Source of the DNA: Sciurus carolinensis
Lineage: Eukaryota; Chordata; Mammalia; Rodentia; Sciuridae
Reading direction: 5' to 3'
Assembly: GCF_902686445.1 (NCBI RefSeq)
Contig: NC_062223.1
Span: forward strand, 39,774,998 to 39,838,997
Length of the DNA stretch: 64,000 nucleotides
Shown here: one piece after another, positions 43,926 to 58,000 of the stretch
Layout: each line of letters starts with the position of its first letter
How positions within the stretch are numbered: the first letter of the stretch is position 1
Position numbers and translations under genes: made by a program
Notes under the pieces: generated by a model
Database searches by the model: none
Told to the model about the DNA's origin: nothing
What the model saw: the letters and a program-made list of their open reading frames with translations, nothing else

Positions 43926-46214
43926 TGATTAGCTAAACAATTTTTATCTTCTACTAGGTTGCTAAAAGCTTTGCCTTAGGCATAAGTAACTGAAATCAGC
44001 CAAAGGTAAGGAGGAGTTGCCATAGATTTTGGATTGTACTTCTCTACTTCCTATTCTTCAGGTCTTTCCACATACGAAACTTCAGTCTCTGTTTCCTTAT
44101 ATAAACTTGCTGCTTTCTTTACTTTATTCCCCCAAACTTCTGGTGTCTGTAAGGAAAGTGCCAGGGCAAATGTAGAGCCGTGCCTTTTCTTCACCTCATC
44201 CTTTTCTTCTCTTGTATTGGCAACCCCACATACTGTGCCTCACCAGTGATGTCAGAAGTTGGTTTCATGTATTTGGGCTGCATTTTATGGTTATTTTTGT
44301 CAGGAAAATTGATCAATTCAATCAACTTCATCAGCTACCTCCTTTTTACTAGACTTAAAAGATTTCTGGAAAATCATCATTCATGAAAATTTTTGGTAAA
44401 ATTCATAAATGAAATCACGTAGAACTAGAAATATCTTTCTTGGGAGTTTTTCCACAGGTATTTTATTTCAATTTTAACTTAGTGAAAAAAAGTTCAGTTT
44501 CATGATTTTAATGTCTCTGAAGGTATTTGTGCATTTTCTCATTTCCCTGGTTGCTTTGGGGTGATTTTGAGAAAGACAATGAAAAAAAATGCTATTTTTA
44601 CTTTGCCATTTTCAACATTGTTCTCTTTTTTTTTAATCTCTTCACCTCCATAATTCTTTATAATTATTTTGATTTGTACTTAGACATTCGTCTTAGCTGC
44701 AGTATTTTCTGATTTTTCTTTCTTTTGCAGGTTCTTGGGGAAGTTATATTATTCTTTTCTTTCTTTATTTTACTTACTACATACTGTTAAGTATTTAGCA
44801 TAGTGTTTGTCACAGAAAAGGTATAATTATTGTATTATGCAATCATGGTTAGTAGAGAAGATTAGTTAATTCTATGGATAAAGATTTTTTTTTAAATGAG
44901 CTTCAGTTGTAGAAAACATAAAGACTTACTAAAAGAGGATTTATTATAAAATTCCAAAACATTTTCTTGTGCTAATAATGGTGAGGAATGTATAATAATA
45001 ATATCTGGTTTAATAATAGTAATAACCTGGTTCCAAATTAACAAAACAAAAGAATAAAATTCAGGTTTGTTGAAGTAAATGTTATGTAATATTTATGATC
45101 TTGTTAGAGATTACAGTGAGACTTACTGGGTCAGGACAGATCTGATTTCGAATCTGGGTTGAACTATATTCAACTGAATTTACAGGAAACAAAAGATATA
45201 TTTATCACTTGTTGATAAACTTTGTTATGCTAAAGCAAATATCTGATAATGAGTTACATATAAAATAAAGAAGTTAATTTTGCTCATGATTCTGGTACCT
45301 GACTTGTTGTCACAGTGAGGATCCCTGCTCAATGATCCAATAGTAGACAAGCAGGAGAAACTAGCCATGTGTAGAAGGAGTACCCAGGGAACAAGGAATC
45401 TGGAGCCTTGGGACACGTTCAACACTTTAATCAACATGCTGTCCTAAGAGTTAATTCACCACTATAAGACCTACTTGCTTCTACTAAGCAACATTAATAT
45501 ATTCATGAGGTGATTAGATGATCTATCTACTGATCTTCCACTGACCATAATTCTTACAGGTTCTGCCACCTCAGTATTGCCACACTGGGGATCATGTTTC
45601 TAGTACATGCACCTTTGCGGAACAAACTGCATCTTAACCAGAGCTCTCATCAAATTGGATCAAATAAATTTTATGCAGTTGGTTCATTTGGACTGGAACA
45701 GCTTATTGTGCTTTGAAAGATTAAATGGAAATTGAATATGTATAAAAGAATATCTGATAAGTGAATTAGAGTGTTCTGAAGAAGATCACAAAATCAGTGT
45801 GGTATTAGAAGATATGCTATGGTCTGGAGAGCATTGACAGGGATATTTTATTCAGATAGAATGGAAGAGTAAGCCCTTAATTAGATAATTAGGCTGAAAG
45901 TGCTACTAAATACAAAATTTAAAAATAATTTAAATATTTTTTTTGTTGAAAATAATTACTGTCAATATTTTACTTTGCTCTCTTTTGTTTACCTCAATAT
46001 ATTTTGATTAGTATTGTTTTTATATTTGTTTATTAAACTCTCTGATATGGCATTCTAATAAAATAGGAAATAGTAAAACTTATGTCTAAAATTTCCAAAA
46101 GATGAACTGATTTTCAGAGGAAACTATATTTTCATTTCTTTGGATCCTTCTTTTAGGTAAAACATGCCACTAATTTTGTCCTTCATAAATTACCTTCTTA
46201 CAGAAAAAAAAAAA
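43926..46214. other. Unassigned stretch, no gene seen
   Basis: AT-rich with short frames only. At about 45540-45650 'gttctgccacctcagtattg' and 'ccacactggggatcatgttt' faintly recall a minus-strand MaLR LTR end, and 45110-45170 could be a decayed MIR; neither is firm. Confidence 0.35.
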
Positions 46215-47193
46215 ATGTTGAACACTCACAGTTCTTCTTTTGAGAAGAGTCTGCCCTTGCCCATGCATTGATAGGGTTATTTGTTTTTTAGTGTTAAGCT
46301 TTTTGGGTTCTTTGCATATTCTGGAAATTAATGACCTATCACAGGTGTAGATGTTAAAGATTTTCTCCAGTTATATAGGTTCTCTCTTCATACTCTTGAT
46401 AGTTTTTGTTTTGTTTTGTTTTGCTATGAAGAAGTCTTTTAGTTTGATGTCATCCCATTCATTAATTTTTTACTTTTATTTCTAGTACTTCAGGAGTCAT
46501 TTAGGAAATCAGTCCTTGTGCCAATATGTTGAAGCGTTGGGCCTATCTTCTCTTCTAGTAGGTGCAGAGTTTTGGTTGTACTTCCTAGGTCTGTGATCTA
46601 TTTAAAGTTGATTTTTGTGCAGGGTGAGTCATAGGAATTAGCTTTCATTCTGTAACATTTGAATTTCCAGTTTTCCCAGTACTATCGTTGAAGGGGGTCT
46701 CTTTTCTCCAGTATTTTTGGTACCCTCATACAGTATGAGTTAATTGTACTTTTTGGGGTTTGTATCTTTGCATTCTATTCTGTTTCATTGATCTTCTTGC
46801 TTATTTTGGTGCCAATACTGCTTTTGTTATTATAGATTAGTAGTATAATTTAAGGTTTGATAGTGTGATGCCTCCTGCCTCCTGCTTCTCACTAAGGATT
46901 GCTTTAGCTATTCTGGGCCTCATCTTTCGTAATGAACTTCATGATTGCTTTTTCTATTTCTATGAAGAATTATTATTGGAATTTTGATGGGAATTGCATT
47001 GAATCTGTATACTGCTTTTTGTAGTATAACCATTTTGATAATATTGATTCAGCCTACCCAAGAAAATGGGAACAATCATGAAATATATGAAAAAGTGTTC
47101 AATATCTCTAGCAATTAGAGGAATGCAAATTAAAAATTCACGGAGATTCCATCTCACTCTAGTCAGAATGGCAATTATCAAGAATACAAGTAA
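46215..47193. mobile_element. Older L1 with 5' inversion (left part)
   Basis: Bases 46215-47068 are ORF2 sequence on the minus strand. From about 47070 the L1 continues on the plus strand (tatatgaaaaagtgttcaat). An inverted 5' segment joined to a sense 3' segment is the signature of twin priming. The sense part is interrupted at 47194 by the full-length L1 and resumes at 53041. Confidence 0.8.
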
Positions 47194-47845
47194 AGATCCA
47201 AGATGGCGGACTAGAGGGTGACTGCATCTCCCGTTGCTCCAGAACTCAGGATTCAAAAGAGGAGGTATTGAGAGACTCAGACCAACATAGAGCCCCGGGG
47301 TGAGTCTCTCCCACCGGGTGAAGCTCGGCCTCGGCGGCAGGCCCAGATAGGGGGCAGCTTCTCAGAGCAAGGCAGGGCAGTGAGAGACTTCTCCAAGCAG
47401 CCCTGCTCCCTCTGGCAGCAGGCGCGATCCACAGCCAGCTTCTTGGAGCAGGCCCAACCAGTGGGAGCTTTTCTGCACAGAGCCAACCACAAGCTCTGGA
47501 TCCAGCAGCAAGACGCGGCCCTCAGGTGGCTTCTGGGACCAAGGCAGGGCAGGGAAAGGCTTTCCCTGAGCAGCCCGGTTCCCTCAGGTGGGGGCAGGCC
47601 CTGTCTATAGCCAGCTCCTAGGAGCAGGACCGCACAGTGAGAGGATTTCCATGCAGAACCAGCCCCCAGCCCTGGACCCAGTAGTGGGCTAGGGAAGCTT
47701 TCTTTGGAAGCCCTGCATTATCAAGTTCCTCCAAGACTTCAGGCTACTGAAGTTTAGGAGGTGATATACTGGAAATCTATAAGGACACTATAAGCCAATA
47801 GAGGAAATCAGCAATATCTCAGAGTCCCAATGATATCTGACCAAT
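47194..47845 (+). promoter_or_regulatory. L1 5' UTR with YY1-like site at the start
   Basis: This is the most GC-rich segment of the L1. ccaagatggcgga at 47198-47210 lies within the first 20 bases; the human L1 5' UTR carries a YY1 motif of the same core (AAGATGGC) at its start, where it sets the transcription start. Related words (gggcagg, agcagccc, ccagctcc) recur at about 47345-47660, so the region may contain decayed tandem units. Promoter function is inferred. Confidence 0.7.
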
Positions 47846-48749
47846 ATGAGAAAACAAGGGAAGAAAATCTCCCAAACAAACCTAGATACTATATCAATAA
47901 AACCCAATGACAGCACAGCAGAAGAAATGTCACAAAGGGAATTCAGAATGTACATAATTAAAACAATCAGGGAGGCAAACGAGGAGATGAAAGAGCAAAT
48001 GCAGGCAATTAAGGAAGAGATGAAAGAGCAAATGCAGGCATTAAATGATCGCACCGATTTAAAAGAGCAAATAAGGGAAGCAAAAGATCATTTCAATAAA
48101 GAATTAGAAATAACTGGGAAAAAAACAAACAGAAATCCTTGAAATGAAGGAAACAATAAGCCAAGTTAAAAACTCCATAGAAAGCATAACCAATAGGATA
48201 GAACACCTGAAAGACAGAACCTCAGACATTGAAGACAAAATATTTAATCTTGAAAACAAAATTGACCAAACAGAGAAGATGGTAAGATATCATGAACAGA
48301 ATCTACAAGAATTAAAAGATATCATGAAAAGGTCAAATTTAAGAATTATTGCGATTGAGGAAGGCTTAGAGAAACAAACCAAAGGAATAAACAATCTATT
48401 CAATGAAATAATATCAGAAAATTTCCCAAACCTGAAGAATGAAATGAAAAACCAGGTACAAGAGGCTTATAGAACTCCAAACAAACAAAATTACAACAGA
48501 CCCACACCAAGGCACATTATTATGAAAATACCTAACATACAAAATAAAGACAGAATTTTAAAGGCCTCGAGTGAAAAGAATCAAATTACATTCAGGTGGA
48601 AACCAATAAGAATATCAGAAGATTTTTCAATCCAGACCCTAAAAGCTAGAAGGGTCTGGAACAACATTTACCAAGACCTGAAAGAAAATGATGCCAACCA
48701 AGAATCTTATACCCAACAAAACTTACTTTCAGATTTGACGACAAAATAA
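47846..48749 (+). pseudogene. L1 ORF1 (RNA-binding protein), frameshifted
   Basis: ORF1p is the trimeric RNA-binding chaperone of L1. The ATG at 47846 opens a 98-codon frame (to 48142), and a +1 shift continues into a 201-codon frame (48144-48749); the shift falls near the A run at 48118-48126. Codons 45-70 of the first part form a coiled coil with an 11-residue unit EEMKEQMQAIK repeated as EEMKEQMQALN. The second frame carries the rest of the coiled coil and the RRM and C-terminal regions (LRIIAIEEG; PRHIIMKIPN). A stop cuts the C-terminal end early. The related copy at 58173-58865 lacks the coiled-coil duplication. Confidence 0.9.
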
Positions 48750-48933
48750 AATCCTTCCATGAAAAACAAAAGATAAAAGAATTTACAAAAAGAAAGCCGG
48801 CATTACAGAACATTCTCAGCAAAATATTCCATGAGGAAGAGATGAAAAACAACGATGCAAATCAGCAACAGGAGGAACTAGCCTAAAGGAATAGCCAAAT
48901 AAAGGAGAAACCAAATCATGTCAAAAAACAAAA

Positions 48934-51900
48934 ATGAGTCAAATGACTGGGAATACAAATCATATCACAATAATAACCCTGAATGTTAATGGCCTGAATT
49001 CATCAATCAAAAGACATAGACTAACAGATTGGATTAAAAAAAGAGATCCAACAATAGGCTGCCTGCAAGAGACTCATCTCATAGAAAGAGATAACCACAG
49101 ACTAAAGGTGAAAGGATGGGAAAAAAATACCATGCAAACAACACAGAAAAAAAAAAAAAAAAAAAGGAATATCCATCCTCATTTCAGTTAATGTGAACTT
49201 CAAGCCAAAACTAGTCAGAAGGGATAAAGAAGGACATTACATACTGCTTAAGGGAAGCATAAATCAGCAAGACAGAACAATCATAAATATCTATGCCCTG
49301 AACATTGTCTCATCCATGTACATCAAACAAATCCTTATCAATTCCAGAAATCAAACAGACCATAACACAATAATACTAGATGATTTTAACACACCTCTCT
49401 CACCACTGGATAGATCTTCCAAACAAAAATTGAATAAAAAAACCACAGATCTCAATTAACACAATCAACAATTTAGACTTAATAGACATATATAGAATAT
49501 ACCATCCAACAAAGAGTGAATACACTTTCTTCTTAGCAGCACATGGATTCTTCTCTAGAATAGACCATATTTTATGCCACAAAACTAGTTAGCAATTACA
49601 AGAAGATAGAGATGCTACCTTGTACTCTATCAGATCATAATGGATTAAAATTAGAAATAAATGACAGAATAAAAAATGGAAACTTCTCCAATACTGGAGA
49701 TTAAATAATATGCTATTATATGATGAATGGATAACAGAAGACATCAGGAGGGAAATAAAAAAATCTTAGAAGTAAACGAGAACAAAGACACAACATATCA
49801 AAATCTCTGGGACACTATGAAAGCAGTACTTAGAGGAAGATTTATTTCATGGGACTCATTCAACAAAACAAGTAAATAAATGACTTAACACTACAGCTAA
49901 AAGCCCTAGAAAAAGAAGAACAGAGCAACACCAAAAGTAGTAAAAGACGGGAAATAGTTAAATCAGAGCCGAAATCAATGAAACTGAAACAAAAGAAACA
50001 ATCAAAAAAATTAACAAAATAAAGAGTTGGATCTTTGAAAAATAAACAAAATTGATAAACCCTTAGCCACACTAACAAATAGAAAGAGAGAGAAAACTCA
50101 AATTACTAAAATATGGAATGAAAAAGGAAGTATCACTACAGACAGGAGTGAAATACAAAACATAATTAGAAGCTATTTTGAAAAATCTATATTCCAAGAA
50201 AACAGAAAACATCAAACACATCAGCAAGTTTCTAGAGACATATGAATTACCTAAATTGAACCAGGAGGACATACACAACTTAAATAATTCAATTTCAAGC
50301 AAAGAAATAGAAGAGGTCATCAAAAGACTACCAAGAAAAAAAGTCCGGGACCAGATGGGTTCTCAGCTGAGTTCTACAAAACCTTTAAAGAAGAGCTCAT
50401 TCCAATACTCCTCAAAATATTCCATGAAATAGAAGAGGAGGGAACCCTCCCAAACTTATACTGAAAGCCAATATCACCCTGATATGTAAACCAGACAGAG
50501 ACACATCGAGGAAAGAAAATTTCAGACCAATATCCTTAATGAACACTGATGCAAAAATTCTCAACAAAATTTTAGCAAATTGCATACAAAAATATATTAA
50601 AAAGATAGTGCACTATGATCAAGTGGGTTTTATCCCAGGGATGCAAGGTTGGTTCAACATCCGGAAATCAATAAATGTCATTCACCATATCAACAGAATT
50701 AAAGTTAAGAATCACATAATTATTGAGATAGTTGCAGAAAAAACATTTGAAAAAATACAGCATCCATTCATGCTCAAAACAGTAGAAAAAATAGAGAGTG
50801 GGAATATTCCTCAACATTGTAAAGACCATCTACGCTAAGCCCATGGCCAATATCATTCTAAATGGTGAAAAACTGAAACTGTTCCCCCTAAAAACTGGAA
50901 CAAAGCAGGGATGCCCTCTTTCACCGCTTGTATTCAACATTGTCCTTGAGACTCTAGCCAGAGCAATCAGACAAACCAAAGAAATTAAAGGGATACGAAT
51001 AGGAAAAGAAGAGCTCAAACTATCCCTGTTCACTTATGACATGATTATATTTAGAGGAACCTGGAAATTCCACCAGAAAACTTTTAGAACTCATAAGTGA
51101 ATTCAGTAAAGTAGCAGGTAACAAGATCAATGCTCATAAATCCAATGCATTTTTATACATAAGTGATGAATCTTCAGAAAGAGAAGTTAGGAAAACTACC
51201 CCATTCACAATAGCCTCGAAAAAAATAAAATATTTGGTAATCAATCTAACAAAAGAGGTGAAAGACCTCTACAGTTAGAACTAAAGAACACTAGAGAAAG
51301 AAATTAAAGAAAATCTTAGAAGATGGAAAGATCTCTCATGTTCTTGGATAGGCAGAATCAATATTGTCAAAATGGCCATACTACCAAAAGTGCTATACAG
51401 ATTCAATGCAATTCCAATTAAAATCCCAATGATGTACCTTACAGAAATAGAGCAAGCAGTTATGAAATTCATCTGGAAGAATAAGAGAAGCAGAATAGCT
51501 AAAGCAATCCTTAGCAGGAAGAGTGAAGCAGCGGTATCAAATACCAGATCTTCAACTCTACTACAAAGCAACAGTAACAAAAATGGCATGGTATTGGTAC
51601 CAAAATAGACAGGTAAATCAATGGTACAGAATAGAGGACATGGACACAAACCCAAATAAATACAATTTTTTCATACTAGACAAAGGTGCCAAAAATATGC
51701 AATGGAGAAAAGATAGCCTCTTCAACAAATGGTGCTGGGAAAACTGGAAATCCATATGCAACAGAATGAAATTAAACCCCTACCTCTCACCCTGCACATA
51801 AATCAACTCAAAATGGATCAAAGACCTTGGAATCAGACTAGAGAATCTGCATCTTATAGAAGAAAAAGTAGGTCCAAATCTTCAACATGTTGGCTTAGGA

Positions 51901-52695
51901 TCAGACTTCCTTAAAAGGACTCCCATAGCACAAGAAATAAAAGCAAGAATCTACAACTGGGATGGATTCAAACTAAAAAGATTTCTCTCAGCAAAGGAAA
52001 CTATCAGTAATGTGAAGAGAGAGCCTAGAGAGTGGGAGAAATTCTTTGCCACACATACTTCAGATAAACCACTAATTTCCAGAATCTATAAAGAACTCAA
52101 AAAACTCTACACCAAGAATACAAATAGCCCAATCACACAACAAATGGGCTAAGGAAATGAACAGACACTTCATAGAAGAAGATCTACAAGCAATCAACAG
52201 ATATATGAAAAAATGTTCATCGTCTCTAATAATCAGAGAAATGCAAATTAAAACTACCCTAAGATTCCATCTCACCCAAATGAGAATGGTGATTATCAAG
52301 AACACAAGCAACAATAGGTGTTGGAGAGGATGTGGGGAAAAAGGTACAGTCATACATTGCTGGTGGGGTTGCAAATTAGTGCAGCCACTCAGGAAAGCAG
52401 TATGGATTTCCTCAGAAAACTTGGAATGGAACCACCATTTGACCCAGCTATCCCACTCCTTGGCCTATACCCAAAGGACTTAAAGTCAGCATACTACAGA
52501 GATACAGCCACATCAATGTTCTTAGCTGCTCAATTCACAAAAGCCAGATTGTGGAACCAACCTAGATGTCCTTCAATTGATGAATGGATAAAGAAACTGT
52601 GGTACATATATACAATGGAATACTACTCAGCCATAAAGAATGATAAAATTATAGCATTTGCAGGCAAATGGATGAAATTGGAGAATATCATGTGA
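48934..52695 (+). pseudogene. L1 ORF2 (endonuclease/reverse transcriptase), broken
   Basis: The start at 48934 gives the endonuclease N-terminus with ITLNVNGLN (catalytic Asn) and QETHL (catalytic Glu). After 85 codons an expanded A run (49146-49165) throws the frame. Further pieces are readable at 49193-49459, 50178-50432, 50539-50838 (reverse-transcriptase start, [14 protein letters not shown]), 50798-51100, 51372-51801 and 52157-52695 (cysteine-rich end). The reverse-transcriptase active site reads FTYD at 51029-51040 instead of F-A-D-D, so the first catalytic aspartate is Tyr. At least eight breaks in total; no function. Confidence 0.9.
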
Positions 52696-53040
52696 AGTGA
52701 GATAAGCCAATCTCAAAAAACCAAAGGATGAATGATCTCGCTGATAAGCGAATGATGACACATAATGGGGGGGGGATGGGTTAGTGAGGGTTAAGGTTAG
52801 GGCTAGTATTAGGGAGGGGGGCAAGAATGGAGGAAGGAAGGACTGTACAGAGGAAAAGAGGGTTGGGAGGGGTGGGGGGTAAGGGAAAAAATAACAGAAT
52901 GAATCAAACAACATTACCCTATGTAAGTTTATGATTACACAAATGGTATGCCTTACTCCATGTGCAAACAGAGAAACAACATGTATCCCATGTGTTTACA
53001 ATAAAAATTTTTTTTTTAAAAAAAAGAAGAATACAAGTAA

Positions 53041-53808
53041 TAACGAATGTTTTCTGGGATGTATGGAAAAGGGAAGGCTCATATATTCTTGGTAGGACTG
53101 CCAATTGTTGCAACCCCTCTGGAAAGCAGTATGGAGATTCCTCAAAAAACTAGGAATGGAACCACCATTTGATCCATTTATACCACTTCTTGGCATCTAC
53201 TCAAAGGATTTAAAATCACTAAACTACAGTCACACAACCACATCAATGTTTAGAGTAGCACAATTCTCAGTAGTTAAGTTATGGAACCAACCTTGATCCC
53301 CATCAATAGATGAATGGATAAAGAAAGTGTATTATATATGCACAATGGAATATTGCTCAATCATAAAGAATGACTTTATGACATTTGCCAGTAAATGGAT
53401 GAATTTGAAGTATACCATGTTAAGCAAAACAAACCAATCCCCAAAAAACCAATGGTCAAATGTTTTTGCTGATATGTGGAAATTAAACCACAATAAAGGG
53501 GTGGGGGAAAGGAAGTAGAGAAGTTTAGTAGATTAGACAAGGTAGAACAAAAGGAATTTGGGGGAATAGGAATAGGAAAGACAGCTGAATGAATTGAACA
53601 TAATTTTCCTCTGTACACATAGGAAAATACCTAATTGAAACACACCATCATGCCCATGCACAAGAATGGAATCTTTCTTAGAATAAGATATATAAGATTG
53701 TTGTATATTTGTATATTTTTATAAATATACAATATATTTTATTGTATTTTATTTTTATCAAAATGAATTATATTATCATGTATAACAAAGAAGAACCAAC
53801 AAAATATG
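53041..53808 (+). mobile_element. Older L1, sense 3' part (continuation of 46215-47193)
   Basis: It picks up exactly where the target L1 was split and runs through the end of ORF2 (cacaatggaatattgctcaa) to an older 3' UTR and A/T-rich tail near 53800. More diverged than the young copies, with an open stretch only at 53105-53296 and 53327-53518. Confidence 0.8.
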
Positions 53809-54161
53809 TATTTTTAATTTTTTTTTTAATTTATTTTTCTTGTAAACAAATTGGATACATCTTGTTTCTTTGTTTGTACATGAAGTAGAGGCATAACATT
53901 TGTGTAAGCATACATTTCCCTGGGTAATAGTTATTGATTCATTCTGTTTTTTTTTTTTTCTTCCTCTCAACCCCTCCCACCCCTCTTTTCCCTCTATAGG
54001 AGTCCTTCCTTCCTCCATTCTTGCCCACCTCCCACCCCCCATTATGTGTCATCATCCACTTATCAGCGAGATCATTCATCCTTGTTTTTTTGAGATTGGC
54101 TTATCTTACTTAGTATGATATTCTCCAATTTCATCCATTTTCTGAAAATGCCATAATTTAA

Positions 54162-54656
54162 TTATTTTTTATGGCTGAGTAATATTCCATGGTATATATA
54201 TATATATATATACGACAGTTTCTTTATCCATTCAATTGAAGAGCATCTAGGTTGGTTCCACAATCTGGCTATTGTGAATTGAGCAGCTATGAACATTGAT
54301 GTGGCTGTATCTCTGTAGTATGCTGATTTTAAGTTCTGTGGGAATAGGCCAAGGAGTGGGATAGCTGGGTCAAATGGTGATTCCATTCCAAGTTTTCTGA
54401 GGACTCTCACCACTGTTTTGCAGAGTGTCTGCTCTAATTTGCAGCCCCACCAGCAATGTATGAGTGTACCTTTTTCTCCGCATCCTCGCCAACACCTATT
54501 GTTGCTTGTGTTCTTGATAATCACCATTCTCATTTGGGTGAGATGGAATCTTAGGGTAGTTTTAATTTGCATTTCTCTGATTATTAGAGACATTGAACAT
54601 TTTTTCGTATACTTGTTGATGGCTTGTAGATCTTCTTCTGTGAAGTGTCTGTTCAT
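54162..54656 (-). pseudogene. L1 ORF2p C-terminal part (3' segment of the rearranged L1)
   Basis: A 164-codon minus-strand frame: [20 protein letters not shown] near its start, the cysteine-rich CWRGCGEKG and CWWGCK stretches in the middle, and WNQPRCSS near the end. A (TA)n expansion at 54195-54213 turns the conserved Y-T-M-E-Y region into an isoleucine/tyrosine run. The open frame stops at the junction with the inverted middle. Confidence 0.85.
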
Positions 54657-55029
54657 TTCCTTAGCCCATTTGTTCTGTGATTGGGCTATTTGTATTCATT
54701 CAAGGGAAATCAATACGGATATCAGCAGATTTTTCAACCCATACCCTAAAAGCTAGAAGGGCCTAGAACAACATTTTTCAAGCTCTGAAAGAAAACGGAT
54801 GCCAACCAAGAATCTTATACCCAGAAAAACTTACCTTTAGATTTGACGATAAAATAAAATCCTTTCGTAAAAATCAAAAGCTAAAAGAATTTACAAAAAG
54901 AAAGCCAGCACTACAGAACATTCTCAGCAAAATATTCCATGAGGAAGAGATGAAAAATGATGTAAATCAGCAAAGGGAGGAACTACCGTAAAGGAATAGC
55001 CAAATAAAGGAGAAACCAAGTCTTGTCAA

Positions 55030-58000
55030 AAAAATGAGCCAAATCATATCACAATAATAACCCTGAGTGTTAATGGCCTGAACTCATCAATCAAAAGACA
55101 TAGACTGGCAGATTGGATTAAAACGAAAGATCCAACAATTTGCTGCCTGCAAGAGACTCATCTTCTGGAAAGTCATACCCACAGACTAAGGAGAAAGGAT
55201 GGGAAAAAATATACCAAGCACATGGACACAGCAAAAAAGCTGGAGTACCCATCCTCATATCAGATAATGTGGATTTCATGCGAAAGTTAGTCAGAAGGGA
55301 TAAAGAAGGACATTTCATACTGCTTAAATGAAGAATAAATCAGCAAGATATAGCAATCATAAAAATCTATGCCCCAAACAGTGACTCATCAATATACATC
55401 AAACAAACCCTTCTCGATTCCAGAAATCAAATAGACCATAACACAATAATACTAGGTGATTTTAACACACCTCTTTCACCACTGGACAGATCCTCCAAAC
55501 AAAAATTGAACAAAGAAACCACAGATCTCAGTAACACAATCAATAATTTAGAGTTAACAAACATATATAGAATATACCATCCAACAAAGAGTGAATACAC
55601 TTTCTTCTCAGCAGCACATGGGTCCTTCTCTAGAATAGACCATATTTTATGCCACAAAACTAGTTAGCAAATACAAGAAGATAGAGATACTACCTTATAT
55701 TCTATCAGATCATAATGGATTAAAAATAGAAATAAATTTCAAAGTAAAAACCAGAAACTACTCCATACCTGGAGATTAAATAATATGCTATTGTATGATA
55801 AATGGATAACAGAAGACATCAGGAAGGAAATTTAACTATTCTTAGAGGTAAACAAGAACAAAGACACATCATATCAAAATCTCTGGCACGCTATGAAAGC
55901 AATACTTAGAGGAAAATTTATTTCATGGAGCATATTCAATAAAAGAAGAAAAAATCAACAAATAAACGACTTAAAACTACAGATTAAAGCCCTAGAAAAA
56001 GAAGAACATATCAATACCAAAAGTAGTAGAAGACAGGAAATAGTTCAAGTCAGAACTGAAATCAAAAAAATTGAAACAAAAGAAACAATTGAAAAAATTG
56101 ACAAAATAAAAAGTTGGTTCTTTGAAAAAATAAACTAAATTGATAAACCCTTAGCCAAATGAACAAAGAGAATGAGAGAGAAAACTTAAATTACTAAAAT
56201 TCAGAATAAACAAGGAAATATCACAACAGACACGAGTGAAATACAAATAATAATTAGAAGCTATTTTGAAAATCTATACTCCAAAAAATCACAAAATCTC
56301 AAAGACATCAACAGGTTTCTAGAGACAAATTAATTACTAAACTGAATCAGGAGGGGATACACAATTTAAATAGATCAATTTCAAGCAATGAAATAGAAGA
56401 GGTCATCAAAAGACTACCAACAAAGAAAGGTCTGGGACTAGATGGGTTCTCAGCCAAGTTCTACAAAACCTTTAAAGAAGAGCTCATTCCAATACTCCTC
56501 AAAATATTCCATGAAATAGAAGAGGAGAGAACCCTCCCAAACTCATTCTATGAAGCCCATATCACCCTGATACCTAAACCAGACAGAGACACATCAAGGA
56601 AAGAAAATTTCAGACCAATATCCTTAATGAATATCGATGCAAAAATTCTCAACAAAATTTTAGCAAATTGCATACAAATGTATATTAAAAAGATAGTGCA
56701 CCACGATCAAGTGGGTTTTATCCCAGGGATGCAAGGTTGGTTCAACATTCGGAAATCAATAAATGTCATTCACCATATCAGCAGACTTAAAGTTAAGAAT
56801 CACGTGATTATTTCAATAGATGCAGAAAAAGCATTCGATAAAATACAGCATCCCTTCATGCTCAAAACACTAGAAAAAATGGGGATAGTGTGAACATTCC
56901 TTAACATTATAAAGACCATCTACACTAAGCCCATGCCCAATATCATTCTAAATGGTGAAAAACTGAAAGCATTCCCCCTAATGACTGGAACAAGGCAGGG
57001 ATGCCCTCTTTCACCACTTCTATTCAACATTGTCCTCAAAACTGTCGCCATACAGTTAGGCAGACCAAGGAAATTAAAGGGCTACAAATAGGAAAAAAAC
57101 AACTCAAAGTATCCCTGTTCACTGACGACATGATTATATATTTAGAGGAACCTGGAAATTCTACCAGAATACTTTTAGAACTCATAAGTGAATTCAGTAA
57201 AGTAGCAGGATATAAGATTAATGCTTATAAATCCAATGCATTTTTATACATAAGTGATGAATCTTCAGAAAGAGAAGTTAGGAAAACTACTCCATTCACA
57301 ATAGCTGCAAAAATAAAATAAAATACTTGGGAATCAATCTAACAAAGGAGGTGAAAGACCTCTGTAATGAGAACTACAGAACACTAAAGAAAGAAAGTAA
57401 AGAAAATCTTAGAAGATGGAAAGATCTCCCATGTTCTTGGATAGGCAGAATTAATATTGTCAAAATGGCCTTACTACCAAAAGTGCTATACAGATTCGAT
57501 GCAATTCCAATTAAAATCTGAATGATGTACCTTACAGAAATAGAGTAAGCAATTATGAAATTCATCTGGAAGAATAAGAGAAGCAGAGTAGCTAAAGCAA
57601 TCCTTAGCAGGAAGAGCGAAGCAGGGGGTATCGCAATACCAAAATTTCAACTGTACTACAAAGCAACAGTAACAACAACAGTATGGTATTGGCATCAAAA
57701 TAGACAGGCAGATCAATGGTACAGAATAGAGGACACGGACACAAACCCAAATAAATACAATTTTCTCATACTAAACAAAAGTGCCAAAAATATGCAATGG
57801 AAAAAATATAGCCTCTTCAACAAATGGTGCTGGGAAAACTGGAAATCCATATGCAACAGAATGAAATTAAACCCCTATCTCTCACCCTGTACATAAATCA
57901 ACTCAAAATGGATTAAGGACCTTGAAATCATACCAGAGAACCTGCATCTTATAGAAGAAAAAGTAGGTCCAAATCTTCAACATGTTGACTTAGGATCAGA

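Larger units (their letters stand above)
47194..53026 (+). mobile_element. Full-length L1 with 14-bp target duplication, inactive
   Basis: A 5.83-kb unit flanked by aagaatacaagtaa (47180-47193 and 53027-53040). It holds a GC-rich 5' UTR (47194-47845), ORF1, ORF2, a 3' UTR with a degenerate GGGTTA tract and a G-rich stretch, and an A/T-rich tail. Both ORFs are frameshifted and ORF2 has many stops, so it cannot move on its own. It inserted into the sense part of the older twin-primed L1. Confidence 0.92.
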
